30,429 nt of DNA from Hylemonella sp. UBA6679 (GTDB lineage: Bacteria > Pseudomonadota > Gammaproteobacteria > Burkholderiales > Burkholderiaceae_C): NCBI GenBank assembly GCA_002454975.1, contig DKJZ01000085.1, positions 1-30,429 on the forward strand, given 5' to 3'. How positions within the stretch are numbered: the first letter of the stretch is position 1; each line of letters opens with the position of its first letter. This document shows positions 27,872 through 30,429 of the stretch, piece by piece. A program made the translations under genes and the position numbers. A model generated the notes under the pieces. It ran no database searches and had not been told where the DNA came from. It saw only the letters and a list, made by a program, of their open reading frames with translations.

Positions 27872-28714
27872 ATGTTTGAGCACACCTTCAGGGCGCAACG
27901 CTCTGGGTATCCACCTTTTGTACACACACCCGCCAAGCGTTTTTGGGGCAGCTTGGCCGTGCCTTGGTTGGTCTCAAGCGTGTTGGTTTGGGGTTTGTGG
28001 GGGTGCACCACGCCCACCAGCCCAAACACCGCGCAGGCAGACGCCAAGCAGCGCGCTGGCTTGCGTTTGGCTTTGGCCAGTGGTTATTTCGAGCAAGGGC
28101 AGTTTGCCGTGGCTTTGGAAGAGGCAGGCTTGGCCCTCAAGCTCGATGCCCAGTCGGTGGACGCCCTCAATTTGCAAGGCCTTGCCCACATGCGCCTGAA
28201 CCAGCCGCAGGCCGCGCAGCGCAGCTTCGAGCAGGCCTTGGCCACTAAGCCTGACGATGCCGACACCCTGCACAACTTGGCTTGGCTGCGCTGCCAACAA
28301 GCGCAATACGCCCAGGCTCAGCGTGGCTTTGAGCGCGCCTTGGCCCAAAGCGCCTACCCGCGTGCCGCCCGAACCTGGACCAGCCTGGGGCTGTGCCAAA
28401 TTCGCGCCGGCGACCATGCCCAAGCCGCGCAAAGCCTCTTGCAAGCCCAGACCTTGATGCCAGGGCAGCCCGTGGTCATGTACAACTTAGCGTGGGTTCT
28501 TTGGCGGCAAGGGCAAATGACGCAGGCTCAGAGCTACACTCGAGCCTTGAACAACAGCCCGCAGGCCAATGCCGAATCGCTCTGGCTTGGCGTGCGTGTG
28601 GAGCGATCCCTGAACAACCTTGACAGCATGGCGCAACTGGCTGGCCAGTTGAAAAAGCGGTTTCCGCTGTCAAAAGAAATGAATGCATACGAACGAGGCG
28701 CTTTCGATGAGTGA
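27872..28714 (+). CDS. pilF: Type IV pilus biogenesis/stability lipoprotein PilF (PilW)
   Basis: This TPR lipoprotein acts as pilotin for the PilQ secretin and helps type IV pilus stability. It has 280 aa with the chosen start. A signal peptide (basic 10-23, hydrophobic 25-44) ends in GLWGC, placing a lipid-attached cysteine at C45. The -2 Trp is unusual for a lipobox. At least four TPR units follow: GYFEQGQFAVALEEAGLALKL, AHMRLNQPQAAQRSFEQALA, AWLRCQQAQYAQAQRGFERA and IRAGDHAQAAQSLLQAQTLM. AGGGAG (27861-27866) is 5 bp before the ATG at 27872. The frame is open upstream into rlmN, but without support. It overlaps the rodZ start by 8 bp. Confidence 0.88.
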   Translation: MFEHTFRAQRSGYPPFVHTPAKRFWGSLAVPWLVSSVLVWGLWGCTTPTSPNTAQADAKQRAGLRLALASGYFEQGQFAVALEEAGLALKLDAQSVDALNLQGLAHMRLNQPQAAQRSFEQALATKPDDADTLHNLAWLRCQQAQYAQAQRGFERALAQSAYPRAARTWTSLGLCQIRAGDHAQAAQSLLQAQTLMPGQPVVMYNLAWVLWRQGQMTQAQSYTRALNNSPQANAESLWLGVRVERSLNNLDSMAQLAGQLKKRFPLSKEMNAYERGAFDE

Positions 28715-29708
28715 ACCAACAGCGGGACAGCCACCTCTGACAGCCGGCCAATGGCTCAAGCATGCGCGTGAGAGCGTGGGCATGCACATTGCCATGTTGG
28801 CCGCACAGCTCAAGGTGCCCGTCAAAAAAATCCAGGCCCTGGAAGACGACGACATGTCTGAATTTGCCAGTCCGGTGTTTGCCCGCACCCTGGCCAGTAG
28901 CGTGTGCCGTGTGCTCAAGTGCGACCCGGCGGAGGTGTTGGCGCTGTTGCCGCAATCGGCCAGCCAGTCGCTGATTTCCCCCGGTCGGGTGGTGGATGAG
29001 CCGGTGGCGCGCTTCTCGCCAGCGCGCAGTTCGGTGCGTGGGCCCAGCCGCAATGTGTGGTTGGCCGTGGGTGCGCTGGCTTTGTTGGCCGTGTTGATGG
29101 CCGTGGTGCCAGATTTGCCCGATGTGAGCTTCTCGGGCCCCACGCCTGCTGCGCCGGCGACCCCTGCAGCGCCACCTGCGCTGGCGGTAGAAACCGTGAC
29201 CCCCACTGCCTTGGCCAACCAGGTGCAAGTGCCTGAAGTGCCGGCTTCCTCTGTTGGCGCGGCTCCCGTTGCGCCTGTGGCGCCTATGACGCCTGCTACA
29301 CCTGCGCCAAACAACACATCAAGCAACGCACCTAGCAACGCGCCAAGCAACACATCCAGCAACGCCCAAGCCACGACCCCGGCCCCAAGCAACAAGGTCA
29401 GCCCAACGGGTGCAGCCTCTCCTGCACCAACTGCGACAACGGCCCCAACATCACCAACAGCTCCGACTGCAGGGGCTTTGGTGGCTTTCAGCACCACAGG
29501 TGAGAGCTGGATCCAGGTCTTTGATGCCCAGGGTCAGCCGCTGCTCAGCCGCGTGGTTCAAGCCGGTGAAACCGTGGGTGTGAACGGCGCCACACCCCTC
29601 AAAGTGGTGGTGGGTCGCGCAGATGTGACCCAGGTCACGGTGCGGGGTCAGAGTTTTTCGATGGCTGGCATTGCGCAAAGCAATGTGGCGCGTTTTGAGG
29701 TGAAGTGA
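28707..29708 (+). CDS. rodZ: Cytoskeletal/cell-shape protein RodZ
   Basis: This bitopic inner-membrane protein links MreB filaments to the cell-wall elongation machinery. It has 333 aa with the chosen start. The N-terminal HTH domain (about 12-85) contains LTAGQWLKHARESVGMHIAMLAAQLKV and VFARTLASSVCRVL. One membrane helix lies at about 117-134 (VWLAVGALALLAVLMAVV). A long Pro/Ala/Thr/Ser/Asn periplasmic linker follows (about 140-255), then the C-terminal DUF4115 beta domain (ESWIQVFDAQGQPLLSRVVQAGE, LKVVVGRADVTQVTVRGQ). GAGG at 28695-28698 is 8 bp before the ATG at 28707; an upstream ATG at 28683 lacks this. It overlaps pilF by 8 bp and is 2 bp from ispG. Confidence 0.92.
   Translation: MSEPTAGQPPLTAGQWLKHARESVGMHIAMLAAQLKVPVKKIQALEDDDMSEFASPVFARTLASSVCRVLKCDPAEVLALLPQSASQSLISPGRVVDEPVARFSPARSSVRGPSRNVWLAVGALALLAVLMAVVPDLPDVSFSGPTPAAPATPAAPPALAVETVTPTALANQVQVPEVPASSVGAAPVAPVAPMTPATPAPNNTSSNAPSNAPSNTSSNAQATTPAPSNKVSPTGAASPAPTATTAPTSPTAPTAGALVAFSTTGESWIQVFDAQGQPLLSRVVQAGETVGVNGATPLKVVVGRADVTQVTVRGQSFSMAGIAQSNVARFEVK
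29310..29369 (+). repeat. Five degenerate 12-bp repeats in the RodZ linker
   Basis: Five consecutive 12-bp units of the type AGCAACGCACCT encode SNAP-like tetrapeptides (NNTS, SNAP, SNAP, SNTS, SNAQ) at about residues 202-221. They lie in the periplasmic linker between the membrane helix and the DUF4115 domain, so copy-number change would alter linker length in frame. Confidence 0.8.
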
Positions 29709-29710
29709 GC

Positions 29711-30429
29711 ATGAGCATTGCAGAAGCCCGCGCCCTGGTGCGCAACAACCGCCAAGCCCTGGTGCAATGGGCCAACACCAAGGTCACCATCGGGGGCGGC
29801 GCGCCAGTGCGCATCCAGTCCATGACCAACACCGACACGGTGGACGTGATTGGCACGGCCATTCAGGTCAAAGAGTTGGCCATTGCCGGCTCGGAGATGG
29901 TGCGCATCACCGTCAACACGCCCGAGGCCGCCAAGGCTGTGCCACACATCCGCGAACAGCTCGACCGCATGGGCATTGAGACACCGCTGGTGGGTGACTT
30001 CCATTACAACGGCCACACCTTGCTGACCGAGTTTCCCGAGTGCGCCCAAACCCTCTCCAAATACCGCATCAACCCGGGCAATGTGGGCAAGGGCGACAAG
30101 CGCGACCGCCAGTTTGGCCAAATGATCGAAGCGGCCATGCGCTGGAACAAACCGGTGCGCATCGGGGTGAACTGGGGCAGTTTGGACCAAGAACTGCTGG
30201 CCTCGCTCATGGACGAAAACAGCACGCGTGCCGCGCCGTGGTCGGCCAAGCAAGTGATGTACGAGGCGCTCATCACCTCGGCCATTGATTCGGCCAAGCG
30301 CGCGCAAGACATGGGCATGGATGGCAACCAAATCATCTTGTCGTGCAAGGTCAGCGGCGTGCAAGATTTGATCTCGGTGTACCGCGAGTTGGCCCGCCGC
30401 TGCGACTACCCGCTGCACCTGGGCCTGAC
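29711..30429 (+). CDS. ispG: 4-hydroxy-3-methylbut-2-enyl diphosphate synthase, N-terminal part (cut by window end)
   Basis: IspG (GcpE) is a 4Fe-4S enzyme of the non-mevalonate isoprenoid pathway; it converts MEcPP to HMBPP. About 239 residues are visible and the frame is still open at the window end, so the C-terminal Fe-S cysteines are not seen. Diagnostic N-terminal blocks are GGGAPVRIQSMTNTDTVDV, EMVRITVNTPEAAKAV, TPLVGDFHYNGHTLL, KYRINPGNVGKGDKRD, PVRIGVNWGSLDQELL and ILSCKVSGVQDLI. The ATG at 29711 is 2 bp after the rodZ stop, so it is coupled to rodZ. The TIM-barrel insert typical of betaproteobacterial IspG would lie further downstream and cannot be judged. Confidence 0.95.
   Translation, partial: MSIAEARALVRNNRQALVQWANTKVTIGGGAPVRIQSMTNTDTVDVIGTAIQVKELAIAGSEMVRITVNTPEAAKAVPHIREQLDRMGIETPLVGDFHYNGHTLLTEFPECAQTLSKYRINPGNVGKGDKRDRQFGQMIEAAMRWNKPVRIGVNWGSLDQELLASLMDENSTRAAPWSAKQVMYEALITSAIDSAKRAQDMGMDGNQIILSCKVSGVQDLISVYRELARRCDYPLHLGL

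Overview
The window reads as a stretch of chromosome from a betaproteobacterium of the order Burkholderiales, most likely a Comamonadaceae relative (Limnohabitans/Rhodoferax/Polaromonas type). This is an inference. It rests on the high-GC coding style, the aceE-aceF-lpdA set with a lipoyl domain fused to E3, the divergent bamD/rluD pair, and the order ndk-rlmN-pilF-rodZ-ispG. I saw no rRNA, tRNA, CRISPR array, insertion sequence, phage gene or attachment site. No gap between genes exceeds about 210 bp, so the window is almost entirely coding.

Layout. (1) 1-4158: the pyruvate dehydrogenase operon, with the aceE 3' end, aceF, lpdA carrying an N-terminal lipoyl domain, and a strong intrinsic terminator. 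(2) 4310-5532: a stand-alone receiver-domain response regulator facing a secreted NlpC/P60 peptidase. (3) 5637-11948: an acyl-CoA and accessory metabolism block. It holds acuI (acrylyl-CoA reductase), a divergent AbfD/HpaB-superfamily protein transcribed away from a TetR regulator, an isochorismatase-fold hydrolase and prpE (propionate-CoA ligase). (4) 12111-17803: the 2-oxoglutarate dehydrogenase operon sucA-sucB-lpd with a terminator. (5) 17888-21992: a tight run of zapE, an exported coiled-coil protein, a YdcH/DUF465 small protein and a YoaA/DinG-type helicase. (6) 21967-23924: bamD and rluD, divergent with overlapping start regions. (7) 24025-26095: scpB-rluB, overlapping. (8) 26198-30429: ndk-rlmN-pilF-rodZ-ispG; ispG is cut by the window end.

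How the genes fit together. Regions 1 and 4 supply the two large 2-oxoacid dehydrogenase complexes of central carbon metabolism, each with its own E3. The block between them could feed C3 acids into propionyl-CoA: PrpE activates propionate and possibly acrylate, and AcuI reduces acrylyl-CoA. The rest is cell-envelope, chromosome, RNA-modification and isoprenoid housekeeping.

The most unusual items are three. The AbfD/HpaB-like protein appears to lack the catalytic or metal-binding residues of both characterised branches and carries a Cys-rich tail. Its divergent promoter region holds a 17-bp palindrome plus a third half-site 20 bp away. The bamD signal-peptide region contains an in-frame 24-bp tandem repeat. 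I did not find a convincing entirely new multi-gene system.
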